Positions 1 to 8,856 of a stretch of 64,000 nt of DNA are shown piece by piece. A program made the position numbers and the translations under genes. This stretch comes from Saccharopolyspora endophytica (GTDB taxonomy: Bacteria > Actinomycetota > Actinomycetes > Mycobacteriales > Pseudonocardiaceae), in NCBI RefSeq assembly GCF_018070075.1, contig NZ_JAGPXE010000018.1, positions 85,656 through 149,655 of the forward strand. The letters are read 5' to 3'. The notes beneath the pieces were generated by a model, which was given only the letters and a program-made list of their open reading frames with translations, was not told the DNA's origin and made no database searches. Each line of letters opens with the position of its first letter. Within the stretch, counting starts at the first letter, position 1.

Positions 1-271
1 CGTGCTCGGCGACCAGTTCCGCCAGCTCCTGCCGCGGATCGCCGCGCCGGACGACCAGGGCTGCACCTCGTGCGCGCAGGGCGTCGTCCAGGTCGGCCAG
101 GCTGAGGGCCAGGAAATCGGCGCGGTTGGGCCCGGCGAACCCCGTTCCGGTGATCGCGGGATCGAGGACGAACAGCGGGATCACCCGGTCCGCGCCGGTC
201 GCCGCGGCGTGCAGCACCGGGTTGTCGTGCACCCGCAGGTCGCGGGTGAACAGGGCGACGGCGACGGTCAT
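1..271 (-). CDS. phr: Deoxyribodipyrimidine photolyase, N-terminal part (runs off the window)
   Basis: Read leftward from ATG at 271, the frame stays open for 90 codons to the window edge. It begins MTVAVALFTRDLRVHDNPVL, the N-terminal signature of the photolyase/cryptochrome alpha/beta (antenna-binding) domain, and continues with VIPLFVLDP and GPNRADFLALSLADLDDALR, both typical of class I CPD photolyases. The family repairs UV pyrimidine dimers using light and FAD; the FAD-binding C-terminal domain lies outside the window. It is divergent from the NAD(P)-binding protein at 406. The assignment to the family is firm; CPD versus 6-4 or cryptochrome type cannot be decided from this fragment. Confidence 0.88.
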   Translation of the reverse strand, partial: MTVAVALFTRDLRVHDNPVLHAAATGADRVIPLFVLDPAITGTGFAGPNRADFLALSLADLDDALRARGAALVVRRGDPRQELAELVAEH

Positions 272-405
272 CGGAAAGCACCTCACGGGTCTCGGTCGTG
301 CGGGTCAACAGGATGCCCGAATCGTTCGGGCACGACCCGTCCCGCACGCCGCGGCGAGTCGGCGATGGCTCTGCGGAGCCCCTCGGTTCGAGGAACCATC
401 GCGGT

Positions 406-1881
406 ATGCGGTGCGTGGTCATGGGTGCGACGGGTTACATCGGTGGGCGGCTGGTGCCCGAGCTGCTCGACGCCGGGCACCGGGTGCGGGTGTTCGCCCG
501 CTCCCCGGAGAAGCTCGACGACATGCGGTGGCGCGACCAGGTGGAGGTGGTGCAGGGCGACGTCTCCGATGCCGAGAGCGTCGCGCGGGTGCTGTCGGAC
601 GAGCAGGTCGTCTACTACCTGGTGCACTCGCTGACCAGCCGGGATTTCGTCGCGCTGGACCGCGCCGCCGGGCGCACCGTCGCCGACGCCGCTCGGGAGG
701 CGGGCGTCGGGCGGATCGTCTACCTGGGCGGAATCGTGCCGGGGGAGCAGGAGCTGTCGCCGCACCTGGCGTCGCGGACCGAGGTGGGCCGGGTGTTCGC
801 GGACTCGGGCGTGCCGACGATCGTGCTGCGGGCGGCGGTGATCATCGGCTCGGGGTCGGCGAGCTTCGAGATGTTGCGGTACCTGTCGGATCGGCTGCCG
901 GCGATGGTCACGCCGCGCTGGGTGCACAACCGGATCCAGCCGATCGCGGTGCGCGACGTGCTGCACTACCTCGTGCGCGCCGCCGAGATCCCCGCGGAGA
1001 CCAGCGGGGCGTTCGACATCGGTGGTCCGGACGTGCTGACCTACCTGGACATGATGCACCGGTACGCGAGGGTCGCCGACCTGCCGCGGCGGGTGGTGCT
1101 CCCGGTGCCGGTGCTGACGCCCTGGTTGTCGGCGCAGTGGGTCAACCTGGTCACCCCGGTGCCCAAGGCGATCGCGGTGCCGCTGATCGAATCGCTGGTG
1201 CACGAGGTGGTCTGCCGCGACCACGCGGTGGCGGACCACGTCCCCGACCCCGAGGGCGGCTTGACCGGCTACGAACGCGCGGTGGAGCTCGCGCTGGCGC
1301 GGATGCGCAGCGCGGAGGTGCCGACGCGGTGGTCGGACGCCACCGGACCGACCGCCCCGTCGGATCCGCTGCCCAGCGACCCGGAGTGGACCGGTGGCAG
1401 CGTGCGCGAGGACGTGCGCGAGCAGAGCACGGCGGCGTCGGTGGAGGCGTTGTGGGAGGTCATCGAGTCGATCGGCGGCGAGCACGGCTGGTACTCGTTC
1501 CCGCTGGCGTGGTCGGTGCGCGGCTGGGTCGACCGGCTGGTCGGTGGCGTGGGGCTGCGGCGGGGACGCCGGGACCCGCATCGGCTGCACGCCGGGGAAG
1601 CGCTGGACTGGTGGCGGGTCGAACACGTCGACCGCCCCAGGCTGCTGCGGTTGCGGGCGGAGATGAAGGTGCCCGGTCGCGCCTGGCTGGAGCTCGGCGT
1701 GGAACCCGCCGACGACGGCGGCGCGATCTACCGGCAGCGCGCGGTGTTCGAACCGCACGGGTTGACCGGACAGCTGTACTGGGCGGCGATCTACCCGTTC
1801 CACGGTCTCGTGTTCGGCGGGATGGTCCGCAACATCGCGAACGCCGCCGATCTCCGGCGCGCACCTCGAACCCCGCGCTGA
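406..1881 (+). CDS. NAD(P)-binding SDR-type protein with C-terminal DUF2867 domain
   Basis: 491 residues from ATG 406. The frame is open further upstream, but this start has GAGGA 11 bases ahead and gives the Rossmann fold at once (MRCVVMGATGYIGGRLVPEL). Residues 1 to about 290 resemble the atypical SDR/NmrA family of NAD(P)-binding proteins. Residues about 335-485 match DUF2867, with the typical WYSFPLAWSVRGWVDRLVGG and HWRVE-like stretches. This two-domain architecture is common in actinobacteria; the substrate is unknown. It is divergent from the photolyase, an association often seen between such proteins and light or stress genes, but function is not shown by sequence. Confidence 0.85.
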   Translation: MRCVVMGATGYIGGRLVPELLDAGHRVRVFARSPEKLDDMRWRDQVEVVQGDVSDAESVARVLSDEQVVYYLVHSLTSRDFVALDRAAGRTVADAAREAGVGRIVYLGGIVPGEQELSPHLASRTEVGRVFADSGVPTIVLRAAVIIGSGSASFEMLRYLSDRLPAMVTPRWVHNRIQPIAVRDVLHYLVRAAEIPAETSGAFDIGGPDVLTYLDMMHRYARVADLPRRVVLPVPVLTPWLSAQWVNLVTPVPKAIAVPLIESLVHEVVCRDHAVADHVPDPEGGLTGYERAVELALARMRSAEVPTRWSDATGPTAPSDPLPSDPEWTGGSVREDVREQSTAASVEALWEVIESIGGEHGWYSFPLAWSVRGWVDRLVGGVGLRRGRRDPHRLHAGEALDWWRVEHVDRPRLLRLRAEMKVPGRAWLELGVEPADDGGAIYRQRAVFEPHGLTGQLYWAAIYPFHGLVFGGMVRNIANAADLRRAPRTPR

Positions 1882-1900
1882 GCGCGCCCGGTTCGCGCGG

Positions 1901-2161
1901 TCATTCGGTTCGGACGGACCAGTGGCTGAGCAGGATCAGCGCCACGGCCAGCGCTGCGGTGGTGAAGAAGGCCGCGCCTTCGCCGAGCACGAGGCACAGC
2001 AGGGCCAAACCCGCCGTCGTGAACCCCAGCGCTCTGCGCGTGGTCCCCCAGTCGCGGAACCGGGTCCGGGGGTGGGTCAGCTCGCCGGCCAGCGCCGGAT
2101 CGTCGGTGCGCAGCTGTCGTTCCATCTCTCCGAGGATGCGGATCTCATGGCGTCGAAGCAT
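1901..2161 (-). CDS. DUF3040 small membrane protein
   Basis: 86 residues from ATG 2161, preceded by GGAGG. The N-terminus MLRRHEIRILGEMERQLRTDDP is the DUF3040 hallmark (an 'E-R-I-L-x-E-I-E-R-x-L' helix followed by acidic DP). Two hydrophobic segments follow at about residues 44-60 and 62-79, ending WSVRTE. Function is unknown for the family, which is confined to actinobacteria. Upstream open reading continues to 2362 but has no such signature and a poorer start. It is convergent with the DUF2867 gene, with a 19-base gap. Confidence 0.85.
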   Translation of the reverse strand: MLRRHEIRILGEMERQLRTDDPALAGELTHPRTRFRDWGTTRRALGFTTAGLALLCLVLGEGAAFFTTAALAVALILLSHWSVRTE

Positions 2162-2224
2162 GGCGTCCTCCGGCGGTCGGCGGGCCTGGTGAGGCAACCA
2201 TGCAGACCCGCCACCGGTACGGGT

Positions 2225-2240
2225 AGGGCCGATAGGCCCT
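2225..2240. promoter_or_regulatory. Short palindrome between DUF3040 and aldo/keto reductase genes
   Basis: AGGGCC-GATA-GGCCCT is a perfect 6-base-arm dyad, 64 bases upstream of the DUF3040 start and 127 bases upstream of the reductase start. It may be an operator in this divergent region. Its GGGcCGATaGgCCC layout loosely recalls DevR/OsdR dormancy boxes, but this is only resemblance. Confidence 0.3.
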
Positions 2241-2367
2241 CCCTCCCTCGCCCGGGACGGGAACAGGTGAGCGGCCTGGCCGAACCGGAGCGCGTTCGTG
2301 AAGAATCTCCGGTGCCGGCTCGGCACGTCCGGGCTCAGACTGACGCCTACTGATTGGGACACGACCT

Positions 2368-3315
2368 ATGCGGACCGTTCCGCTCGGAACGAGCGGTGCT
2401 GCAGCCCCCAACGTCATCTCCGGGATGATGCGGATCGCGGACAAGACCGATGAGCAGATCCGCGAGCTCTACACCACGGCCCGCGAGGCCGGGATCGACT
2501 TCTTCGACCACGCGGACCTCTACGGCTTCCGTCACCCGGGAGGCGGCACGCACCACTGCGAGCGCAGGTTCCACGAGGCGTTGGGGCTCTCCGCGGCGGA
2601 GCGCGAGCAGATCACGCTGCAGACGAAGACGAGCATCGTCGACGAGGAGTGGCACTACGACTCGTCCTACGAGCACATCGTGTCCTCCGCGGAGGATTCG
2701 CTGCGGGCGCTGGGCACGGACTACCTCGACGTGCTGCTGCTGCACCGCCCGGACGCGCTGGTCGAGCCGGACGAGGTGGCGCGCGCTTTCGACGAGCTCG
2801 AATCCGCTGGGAAGGTGCGGAGCTTCGGCGTCTCCAACCACACACCGCGGCAGATCGACCTGCTGAAGACCGCTGTGCGGCAGCCGATCGTGGTCAACCA
2901 GGTGCAGTTGTCGGTGACGCACGCGACGATCGTCGCGCAGGGCCTGGCCGCCAACACGGCCGTCGACGACGCGCTCACCCGCGACGGCGGTGGCCTGGTG
3001 GAGCACTGCCGCATCAACGGGATCACCGTCCAGGCGTGGTCGCCGTTCCAGAAGGGGGCCCAGGGCGGGGTCTTCCTGGGCGACGCGGAGTTCCCGCGGC
3101 TCAACGCGATGCTCGACGAGCTCGCGGCCGAGTACGGCGTCACGCCCCTCGCGATCGCCACGGCGTGGATCACCCGCCACCCGGCCGGCATGCAGGTGGT
3201 CCTCGGCACCACCACCCCGCAGCGCATCACCGATGCCGCCGCGGGCTCGGACATCCGGCTCACCCGAGGAGAGTGGTACGGCCTCCTCCAAGCAGCAGGC
3301 CACCACGTGCCGTGA
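2368..3315 (+). CDS. Aldo/keto reductase (YdhF-type)
   Basis: 315 residues, a full-length (alpha/beta)8 NADPH-dependent carbonyl reductase. The catalytic tetrad is visible as D47 and Y52 in FFDHADLYG, K87 in LQTKTSI and H126 in LLHRPD. The C-terminal cofactor region LGTTTPQRITDAA is also typical. The long loop GFRHPGGGTHHCERRF fits the YdhF/YtbE-like AKR group. The substrate is unknown; an oxidised carbonyl is implied. Only a weak ribosome site (GGGACACGACCT) precedes ATG 2368. The PAP2-like gene follows 17 bases downstream. Confidence 0.9.
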   Translation: MRTVPLGTSGAAAPNVISGMMRIADKTDEQIRELYTTAREAGIDFFDHADLYGFRHPGGGTHHCERRFHEALGLSAAEREQITLQTKTSIVDEEWHYDSSYEHIVSSAEDSLRALGTDYLDVLLLHRPDALVEPDEVARAFDELESAGKVRSFGVSNHTPRQIDLLKTAVRQPIVVNQVQLSVTHATIVAQGLAANTAVDDALTRDGGGLVEHCRINGITVQAWSPFQKGAQGGVFLGDAEFPRLNAMLDELAAEYGVTPLAIATAWITRHPAGMQVVLGTTTPQRITDAAAGSDIRLTRGEWYGLLQAAGHHVP

Positions 3316-3332
3316 CGCGGACACCCGTGGGA

Positions 3333-4034
3333 ATGAAGGACACGACGCAGGACCCTGCGCTCGGCCAGGAAAGACCTGGCCTGGGTGCTGCCTCGCAGAA
3401 CCGGGCGGAGATGCGGACCGAGTTGCAAGCAGTGGGTGTACTCGCGCGCTGGACGTGGGTTGATCGGGTCGCGCGTGTGGTCACCGAGGTGCTGCCGCCC
3501 TCCGTGGTCGTGACTGTGTTGCCGCTGATCGTGGCGTGGCAGGCGACCCGTGCCGCGGGCCCGACGCTGGGGTGGGGGCTGCTGGTGGCTTTGACCAGCA
3601 GCGTGCTGCCGATGGGGGTGATCGTGTGGGGTGCGCGTTCGGGGCGGTGGGACGGGCACCATGTCCGCGATCGGAAGGGCAGGCTCGTGCCCTTCCTGGC
3701 CCTGATCGTGCTGAGCAGCATCGGTTTGGCGCTGCTCATGGCTCTGGGTGCGCCGTGGATGTTGGTGGCGCTGGACGTCACGATGGTCGCCGCCTTGCTG
3801 GTCACCGGGACGATCACGATCTGGTGGAAGGTGTCCTTGCACGCCGCCGTGGCCGCCGGCGCGGCCGTGGTGCTGGTGGTTCTGCACGGGCCGGCCTGGT
3901 TGCTGTCATCGCTGGTCGTCGCGGCGATCGCGTGGTCGCGGGTCCGGCTTGGTGACCACACGACGGCACAGGTCGTGGGTGGTTCGGTGGTCGGCGCGGC
4001 CGTCGTCGGGGGACTGTTCGCCGTCCTGGTCTGA
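3333..4034 (+). CDS. PAP2-like integral membrane phosphatase family protein
   Basis: About 233 residues from ATG 3333; ATG 3411 is an alternative start and neither has a good ribosome site. There are five or six hydrophobic segments. PAP2-type residues are present in degraded form: a basic HHVRDRKGRLVPFL loop, WKVSLHAAVAA (K-S-H block) and a C-terminal SRVRLGDHTTAQVVGG that matches the SR-x5-H motif. In the family this site hydrolyses phosphatidate-like or polyprenyl-phosphate substrates. The first motif is weak, so activity is uncertain. It is convergent with benE, 11 bases away. Confidence 0.7.
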   Translation: MKDTTQDPALGQERPGLGAASQNRAEMRTELQAVGVLARWTWVDRVARVVTEVLPPSVVVTVLPLIVAWQATRAAGPTLGWGLLVALTSSVLPMGVIVWGARSGRWDGHHVRDRKGRLVPFLALIVLSSIGLALLMALGAPWMLVALDVTMVAALLVTGTITIWWKVSLHAAVAAGAAVVLVVLHGPAWLLSSLVVAAIAWSRVRLGDHTTAQVVGGSVVGAAVVGGLFAVLV

Positions 4035-4045
4035 CGGGTCTCGGG

Positions 4046-5308
4046 TCAGTTGCGCGGGTTGAAGTGTTGGCGTTCGAGGGCCAGGGCGACGAGGACTCCT
4101 GCGAGCAGGCCCCAGAACGCGGAGTTGATGTTCAGGGGGTTCACGCCCGAGACGGTGACGAGGAAGGCCAGCAGGGCGCCGAGGGTGAAGTTCGTGCTGA
4201 ACGCCGTGACGAAGGCGCCCTGCAAGGCTCGGAGCATGGCCAGGCCTCCCAGCACCGCGATGAACGCCGGGGGCGTGGCCAGCATGAAGCTGACGAACGC
4301 CGGGGCGAACAGGCCGACGACGATCGCGCCGAGCCCGCACACGATGCCCGCCGTGTACTGGCGGGAGCGTTCGGTGGAGGCGACCAGGAGCGCGTTGGTC
4401 GGGCCGGTCAGGCAGGTCGAGACCGCGCCGACCGCGGCGGCCGGCAACGACCAGAGCCCGCACAGGACCGCGGCCACGTTCGTCGGCGGGTTGTGGCCTG
4501 CCTGCTTGAGAACCGCTGTGCCCTGGCCGTTCTGGACCACCAGGACCGTGATCGCCAGCGGCACGACGAGCTCGGTGATCGCCCGCCAGGAGAACTCCGG
4601 GGTCTGCAGCATCGGCTGGGCGAGCCATCCCGCGCTGTCGAGGCCGAACCGGCCCGACGCGGCGACGGCGAGAGCGCCGGCGGCCAGCGCGCCGAGGATC
4701 GGCGGCACCAGGCGTCCCGCGCGGGGGAATGCGCTCAGCAGCGCGAAGACCGCGATCATGGGCACGGCGACGCTCATGTCCGAGCCGGTCGCGGTGACGA
4801 GGTCGAGCCCGAACCGCAGGAACACCCCGGCGACCATCGCCATCACGATCGGCATCGGCAGGGCGGCCATGATCGTGCGCACCCAGCCCGTGAGGCCGAT
4901 CGCGAGGATCAGCAGCGCGGTCACGACGAACGCCCCCAGGACCTCCGGCCAGCTCAGGTGGTTCAGCGATGCGCCGACCACCACGGTGCCCGGGATCGTC
5001 CAGAAGAACGCCAGCGGCTGCCGGTAGACCCAGGACGCGATGGCGGTGAGGATGCCGTTGAGGAAGAACACCCCGAACACCCACGACGCCAGCTGCGCCG
5101 AGCTGAGGCCGCCGTGGGTGCCCGCCGAGAGGATCACGGCGATCGGGCCGCTGGCGGAGAAGACGAGACCCACCACCCCGCCCGCGACCGACGCCCCGCT
5201 GAGGTCCCGCAGCACCCGGCGCGGCCCCGTGGCGGGGGAGGCGGGACGTTCGAACCGCTCCCGGTGGACCGGCTTCTCGGTGTCGACGTCGTCGAGCGTG
5301 CTGGTCAC
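4046..5308 (-). CDS. benE: Benzoate:H+ symporter BenE
   Basis: 420 residues. The GTG start at 5308 sits 5 bases after GAGGGGG and removes a long unrelated upstream reading. The protein is 11-12 hydrophobic helices of the BenE family, with FFWTIPGTVVVGASLN, LPMPIVMAMVAGVFLRFGLDLV and LTGPTNALLVASTERSRQY among the conserved blocks. BenE proteins import benzoate by proton symport. It is the last gene of the leftward catR-catB-catA-catC-benE series, about 120 bases after catC, so uptake is tied to catechol breakdown. A second uptake protein, BenK, lies at 13561. Confidence 0.93.
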   Translation of the reverse strand: MTSTLDDVDTEKPVHRERFERPASPATGPRRVLRDLSGASVAGGVVGLVFSASGPIAVILSAGTHGGLSSAQLASWVFGVFFLNGILTAIASWVYRQPLAFFWTIPGTVVVGASLNHLSWPEVLGAFVVTALLILAIGLTGWVRTIMAALPMPIVMAMVAGVFLRFGLDLVTATGSDMSVAVPMIAVFALLSAFPRAGRLVPPILGALAAGALAVAASGRFGLDSAGWLAQPMLQTPEFSWRAITELVVPLAITVLVVQNGQGTAVLKQAGHNPPTNVAAVLCGLWSLPAAAVGAVSTCLTGPTNALLVASTERSRQYTAGIVCGLGAIVVGLFAPAFVSFMLATPPAFIAVLGGLAMLRALQGAFVTAFSTNFTLGALLAFLVTVSGVNPLNINSAFWGLLAGVLVALALERQHFNPRN

Positions 5309-5427
5309 GAATCCCCCTCGGGCGGAGAAGATGCCGGGCGTCCACGACGGACACCCGGCATCGGTGGAGTCCTGCTGAGAGCTGTTGAGCCGTGCGGCGG
5401 AAGCCGTGCCGCCCTCAACAACCGTCC

Positions 5428-5709
5428 TCAGCCGGTGATCTTGTTGGGGTGCACTGCCAGGGGTGTGACCTCGATGTTCATGTACGGGAACAGCGGAAGC
5501 CCGGACAGCACGGAGTGCAGCTCGTCGTGGTCGGCGAGGTCGACGACCGAGACGTTCGCGTACTCGCCCGCGATCCGCCACAGGTGCGGCCACTTGCCCT
5601 CGCGCTGGAGCTTCTGGCTGTACTCCTTCTCGCGCGCGAGGAGGTCGGCGCGCTCCTCCGGATCGAGGTCCGGCGGGAGGTTCACGTCCATGCGGATGTG
5701 GTAAAGCAC
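5428..5709 (-). CDS. catC: Muconolactone delta-isomerase
   Basis: 93 residues, the normal length for CatC. The GTG start at 5709 gives VLYHIRMDVNLPPDLDP, the family N-terminus, with AGGAG 8 bases upstream. Further signatures are LQREGKWPHLWRIAGEYANVSV and GLPLFPYMNIEVTPLAVHPN. CatC converts (+)-muconolactone to 3-oxoadipate enol-lactone as a homodecamer. It follows catA by 26 bases in the leftward operon. Confidence 0.95.
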   Translation of the reverse strand: MLYHIRMDVNLPPDLDPEERADLLAREKEYSQKLQREGKWPHLWRIAGEYANVSVVDLADHDELHSVLSGLPLFPYMNIEVTPLAVHPNKITG

Positions 5710-5735
5710 GAGTGTGTCTCCTGTGGACTGATCGG

Positions 5736-6581
5736 TCAGGCGGGGTCGAGGACGAAGCCGTACTCGATGGCCTCGCCACCGGAGACCGGCTTCGGGGCGA
5801 GCATCAGCTCGGGCTTGACGGCCGAGGCGATGTCGTCGTCGTTGTGCTCGTCCCCCGGGAAGTACAGCTGCGCCGTCAGCAGCTCGTGGCCCGGTGCCGA
5901 CACCTTGACGTGCAGGTGCGCCGGACGCCACGCGTGCCAGCCGGCCGCGGAGATGAGCTTGCCGCAGGCCCCGTCGGTGGGGATCTGGTACGGAGCCGGG
6001 CGAACCGTGCGGATCTCGAAGTTGCCGTCGGCGTCGGTGGTGAACGACGCGCGCAGGTTCCACTCCGGGATGTTCGGCGCGAACTGCGAGTAGTAGCCGT
6101 CGGCGTCGGCGTGCCACAGCTCCACCTTCGCCCCCGCGAGCGCGGAGCCGTTGGTGGAGGTGACCTTCCCGGTCCAGGTCAGCGGCGTGCCCGATTCGTT
6201 CTCCCGCATCGGGACCGACCCGCTGGAGCCCTGCTCGGGGGCGTCCGGGACGTAGTACGGGCCCTCGATGGTGCCCTTGTTGCCCTCGCGGTGTTCGGTG
6301 GCGACCTCCTCGACGACGTGCTCGACCCAGACGTCGAGGAACAGCGGCCACTCGCCGTCCTCGCCGACGCTGATCAGCCACGCCTTGAGGGCGTTGTACT
6401 CGTCGTAGGTCACCTTGTGCTTGCGGATCGTCTCGTGGACGGCCTCCAGCACCTCGCGGGCGAGGGTGCTGACGCGCTCGGGCGGCGTGTTCTCCACGCC
6501 GACCAGCTTGTCGCTCTTGAACCGCTCGGTGGCGTTGGCGCCGGAAGCGGCGGCGGTGGCCGCATCAGAAGCGGTGGTCAT
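5736..6581 (-). CDS. catA: Catechol 1,2-dioxygenase (intradiol)
   Basis: 281 residues from ATG 6581, preceded by GGAGG; the frame extends further upstream without support. It is a non-haem Fe(III) intradiol dioxygenase. The N-terminal helical dimerisation domain is at about residues 20-100. The iron ligands are Y164 (DGYYSQF), Y198 (PYQIPTDG), H222 and H224 (RPAHLHVKV), with the same Y-to-H spacing as known CatA proteins. It cleaves catechol to cis,cis-muconate. It lies between catB and catC, giving the order catB-catA-catC. Confidence 0.96.
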   Translation of the reverse strand: MTTASDAATAAASGANATERFKSDKLVGVENTPPERVSTLAREVLEAVHETIRKHKVTYDEYNALKAWLISVGEDGEWPLFLDVWVEHVVEEVATEHREGNKGTIEGPYYVPDAPEQGSSGSVPMRENESGTPLTWTGKVTSTNGSALAGAKVELWHADADGYYSQFAPNIPEWNLRASFTTDADGNFEIRTVRPAPYQIPTDGACGKLISAAGWHAWRPAHLHVKVSAPGHELLTAQLYFPGDEHNDDDIASAVKPELMLAPKPVSGGEAIEYGFVLDPA

Positions 6582-6606
6582 GGAATCCTCCTCGATTCGT
6601 GGTGGG

Positions 6607-7710
6607 TCAGGAGTCCTGGCGGTAGTGCCGGAGCTTGTCGGGATCGAGTTCGGCGCCGAGACCGGCGCCGGGTCGGACGGTGAGCTCACCGTCGCTGATG
6701 CGCAGCGGTTCGGCCAGCAGGTCGTCGCTCATGTCCAGGAAGTTGGACAGCTCGCCGGCCCGGCGGGAGGTCAGCGAGTAGGCGGCGCCGAAGGCGACGC
6801 TGCACAGGGAGCCGAGCTGGCCGTCGATCTGGTTGCCCATCACGACCTCCAGCCCGAGCCCTTCGGCGAGGTGGTGGGTGCGCTGGGAGCGGGTGAACCC
6901 GGTCCGCGCGGTCTTGATGCTCACCGCCGTGGCAGAACCGCCGAGGATCTCCCGGGTGACGTCGGCGGGGGAGACGGCGGATTCGTCGGCGATGAACGGC
7001 ACGTCGAGCTGCTGCACCAGCCAGCGCCGCCCGAGCACGTCGTCGGCCGGGCACAGCTCCTCGGCGAAGAGCAGGTCGAGGTCGGCCATCTCCTTCATGG
7101 CGCGCGCGGACTCGGCGGCCGTCCAGCCCCGGTTGCCGTCGACGTAGAGCTCGACGGAGTCGCCGAGCCCTTCGCGCAGCGCGCGCACCACGGCGGTGTC
7201 CAGGAACACCGGACGGCGACCGACCTTGACCTTGAACGTGGTGATTCCGTAGTTGTCGCGCATCTTCTCGGCCTCGGCCAGCATCGCGGCCGGCTCGTCG
7301 AAGCCGAGCATGTGCGACACCCGCATCCGGTCGGTGAAGCCGCCGAGCAACTCGGTCACCGACACGTCGAGGGTGCGGCCGAGCGCGTCCCACATCGCCA
7401 TGTCGATGGCCGACTTCGCGGTCGGGTTCCCGACGGTGCGCCCGAGCCTGGCGTGCGCGGTCTCGCGGTCCAGCAGGCTCAGGCCCACCAGCTGCGGAGC
7501 GAAGATCGAGTCGATGACGGCGACGATCCCGGCCTGGGTCTCGCCGTAGGTGAACGGCCGCGGCGGTGCCTCGGCCACGCCGACGATCCCGTCGTCGGTG
7601 TGCACCCGCACCAGCACGTGCTCGGCGGCGTGCACCTCGCCGGAGGCGAAGCGCAGCGGCTTGCGGTACGGGATGGCGAACGGGATCGCTTCCACCTGGG
7701 TGATCTTCAT
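6607..7710 (-). CDS. catB: Muconate cycloisomerase
   Basis: 367 residues of the enolase superfamily, muconate-lactonising subgroup. Visible catalytic residues are K160 and K162 (TFKVKVG), metal ligands D191 (VDGNRGW), E217 (FAEE) and D242 (ADES), and general base K266 (SIKTART). It converts cis,cis-muconate to muconolactone. The ATG overlaps the catR stop as ATGA, so the two are probably translationally coupled. It precedes catA by 25 bases. Confidence 0.95.
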   Translation of the reverse strand: MKITQVEAIPFAIPYRKPLRFASGEVHAAEHVLVRVHTDDGIVGVAEAPPRPFTYGETQAGIVAVIDSIFAPQLVGLSLLDRETAHARLGRTVGNPTAKSAIDMAMWDALGRTLDVSVTELLGGFTDRMRVSHMLGFDEPAAMLAEAEKMRDNYGITTFKVKVGRRPVFLDTAVVRALREGLGDSVELYVDGNRGWTAAESARAMKEMADLDLLFAEELCPADDVLGRRWLVQQLDVPFIADESAVSPADVTREILGGSATAVSIKTARTGFTRSQRTHHLAEGLGLEVVMGNQIDGQLGSLCSVAFGAAYSLTSRRAGELSNFLDMSDDLLAEPLRISDGELTVRPGAGLGAELDPDKLRHYRQDS

Positions 7711-8615
7711 GAACCGGCCTCTGCTGGTGGTCGTGCGGACGGGAAGACGTCCTCCAATTCGGCGAGGACTGTGTTGACCAGGGGCGAGCTGGTCTCGCGG
7801 TGCCAGGCCAGCGCCAGCTCGACGGTCGCCGCGCCGGCGAGGTCCCGGAACACCACCCCGGCCAGCGGCAGCGAGCGCGCCGAAGCCGGAACGACCCCGA
7901 CTCCCAGACCGCCCGCGACGAGGGCGAGCAGTGCCGCGGTCCCCGGGGCCTGGTGCTGCTGGTGCGGGGTGAACCCGGCGTCCCGGCAGCTGCGCAGCAC
8001 CGCCGCGTGCACGACGGAGTTGCGCCCGTCGTAGGTCACCAGCGGTTCGGCCCGCAGATCGGTCGTGGCCACCACGGGCTCGACGGCCAGCCGGTGGTCG
8101 GCGGGCACCGCCAGCACCAGCGGCTCGACCTCGATCACGCGGTAGTCGATGTCGTCACCGGTCACCGGCGGCCGGAGCACGCCGACGCCCAGCGAACCGT
8201 CGCGCAGCTGCTCGCACTGCTCGGCGGTGAGGAGTTCGGCGTGCACCTCCAGCTCGACCTGCGGAACGCGCTGGGCCAGCGCCCGGGCGAGGTGCGGCAG
8301 GTGGGAGAACGCGGCCGTGCCGGTGAACCCGACCCGGACGAGCCCCAGCTGCCCCTCGCCGATGCGCTGCACTCCGCGCACCCCGGCGTCGACGGCGGCG
8401 AGCACCCGCTGGGCCTCGCCCAGGAAGAACTCGCCCGCCGGTGTCACGCGGACCTGCCGGGTCGTGCGGGCCAGCAGCGCGACGCCGAGCTCGTCCTCCA
8501 GCTGGCGGACGGTGTGCGAGAGCGCGGGCTGGGCGATGTGCAGCTGCTCGGCGGCGCGACCGAAGTGGCACGTCTCGGCGACGGTGACGAAGTAGCGCAG
8601 GTGGCGAAGCTCCAC
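7707..8615 (-). CDS. catR: LysR-family regulator of the cat operon
   Basis: 302 residues. The N-terminal winged HTH is MELRHLRYFVTVAETCHFGRAAEQLHIAQPALSHTVRQLE, very close to CatR/BenM regulators that sense muconate or benzoate. Effector domain residues are about 90-290. Unlike the usual divergent layout relative to catB, here it is the first gene of the leftward operon and overlaps catB by 4 bases. It would therefore be transcribed from the same region that faces benA. CatR-type identity comes from sequence style plus context; the effector is inferred. Confidence 0.88.
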   Translation of the reverse strand: MELRHLRYFVTVAETCHFGRAAEQLHIAQPALSHTVRQLEDELGVALLARTTRQVRVTPAGEFFLGEAQRVLAAVDAGVRGVQRIGEGQLGLVRVGFTGTAAFSHLPHLARALAQRVPQVELEVHAELLTAEQCEQLRDGSLGVGVLRPPVTGDDIDYRVIEVEPLVLAVPADHRLAVEPVVATTDLRAEPLVTYDGRNSVVHAAVLRSCRDAGFTPHQQHQAPGTAALLALVAGGLGVGVVPASARSLPLAGVVFRDLAGAATVELALAWHRETSSPLVNTVLAELEDVFPSARPPAEAGS

Positions 8616-8856
8616 GGCGGGCCTCCTCCCTCGTCCTCGTCGCCGATTTTTCTCACGGTAGGCAACCCGCTCATCGAAGACAAAGACTTGGTTTCGCTCG
8701 ATTGATAAACAGCGTGGATGAATAACACCCTAAGCCAGGTCTGGGTATTTGCCTGGTGTGACCGGCACCACGAGGTGTCATGGTTCCCAGTCATGCCACG
8801 GCGGCCAGTTGTCGCCGCGAGGCCGATCAGAGTCGATCTGGGCCGTTGGAGGATCC
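8616..8856. promoter_or_regulatory. Divergent catR/benA control region with two adjacent inverted repeats
   Basis: The 241 bases separate the two arms of the benzoate cluster and must hold both promoters. A CCAGG/CCTGG inverted repeat with a 12-base spacer occupies 8735-8756. A GGTG-N7-CACC repeat (8755-8769) overlaps its end. Both lie about 90-120 bases upstream of benA and about the same distance from catR. They are candidate sites for the LysR regulator or for the LuxR/LAL regulator at 15014; no -35/-10 pair is convincing. The benA ribosome site is TTGGAGGATCC. Confidence 0.5.

Noticed and set aside
3411..4034. Shorter start for the PAP2-like gene at 3411
   Set aside because: The GGAG there directly touches the ATG, so spacing is wrong; ATG 3333 was kept although its ribosome site is also poor.
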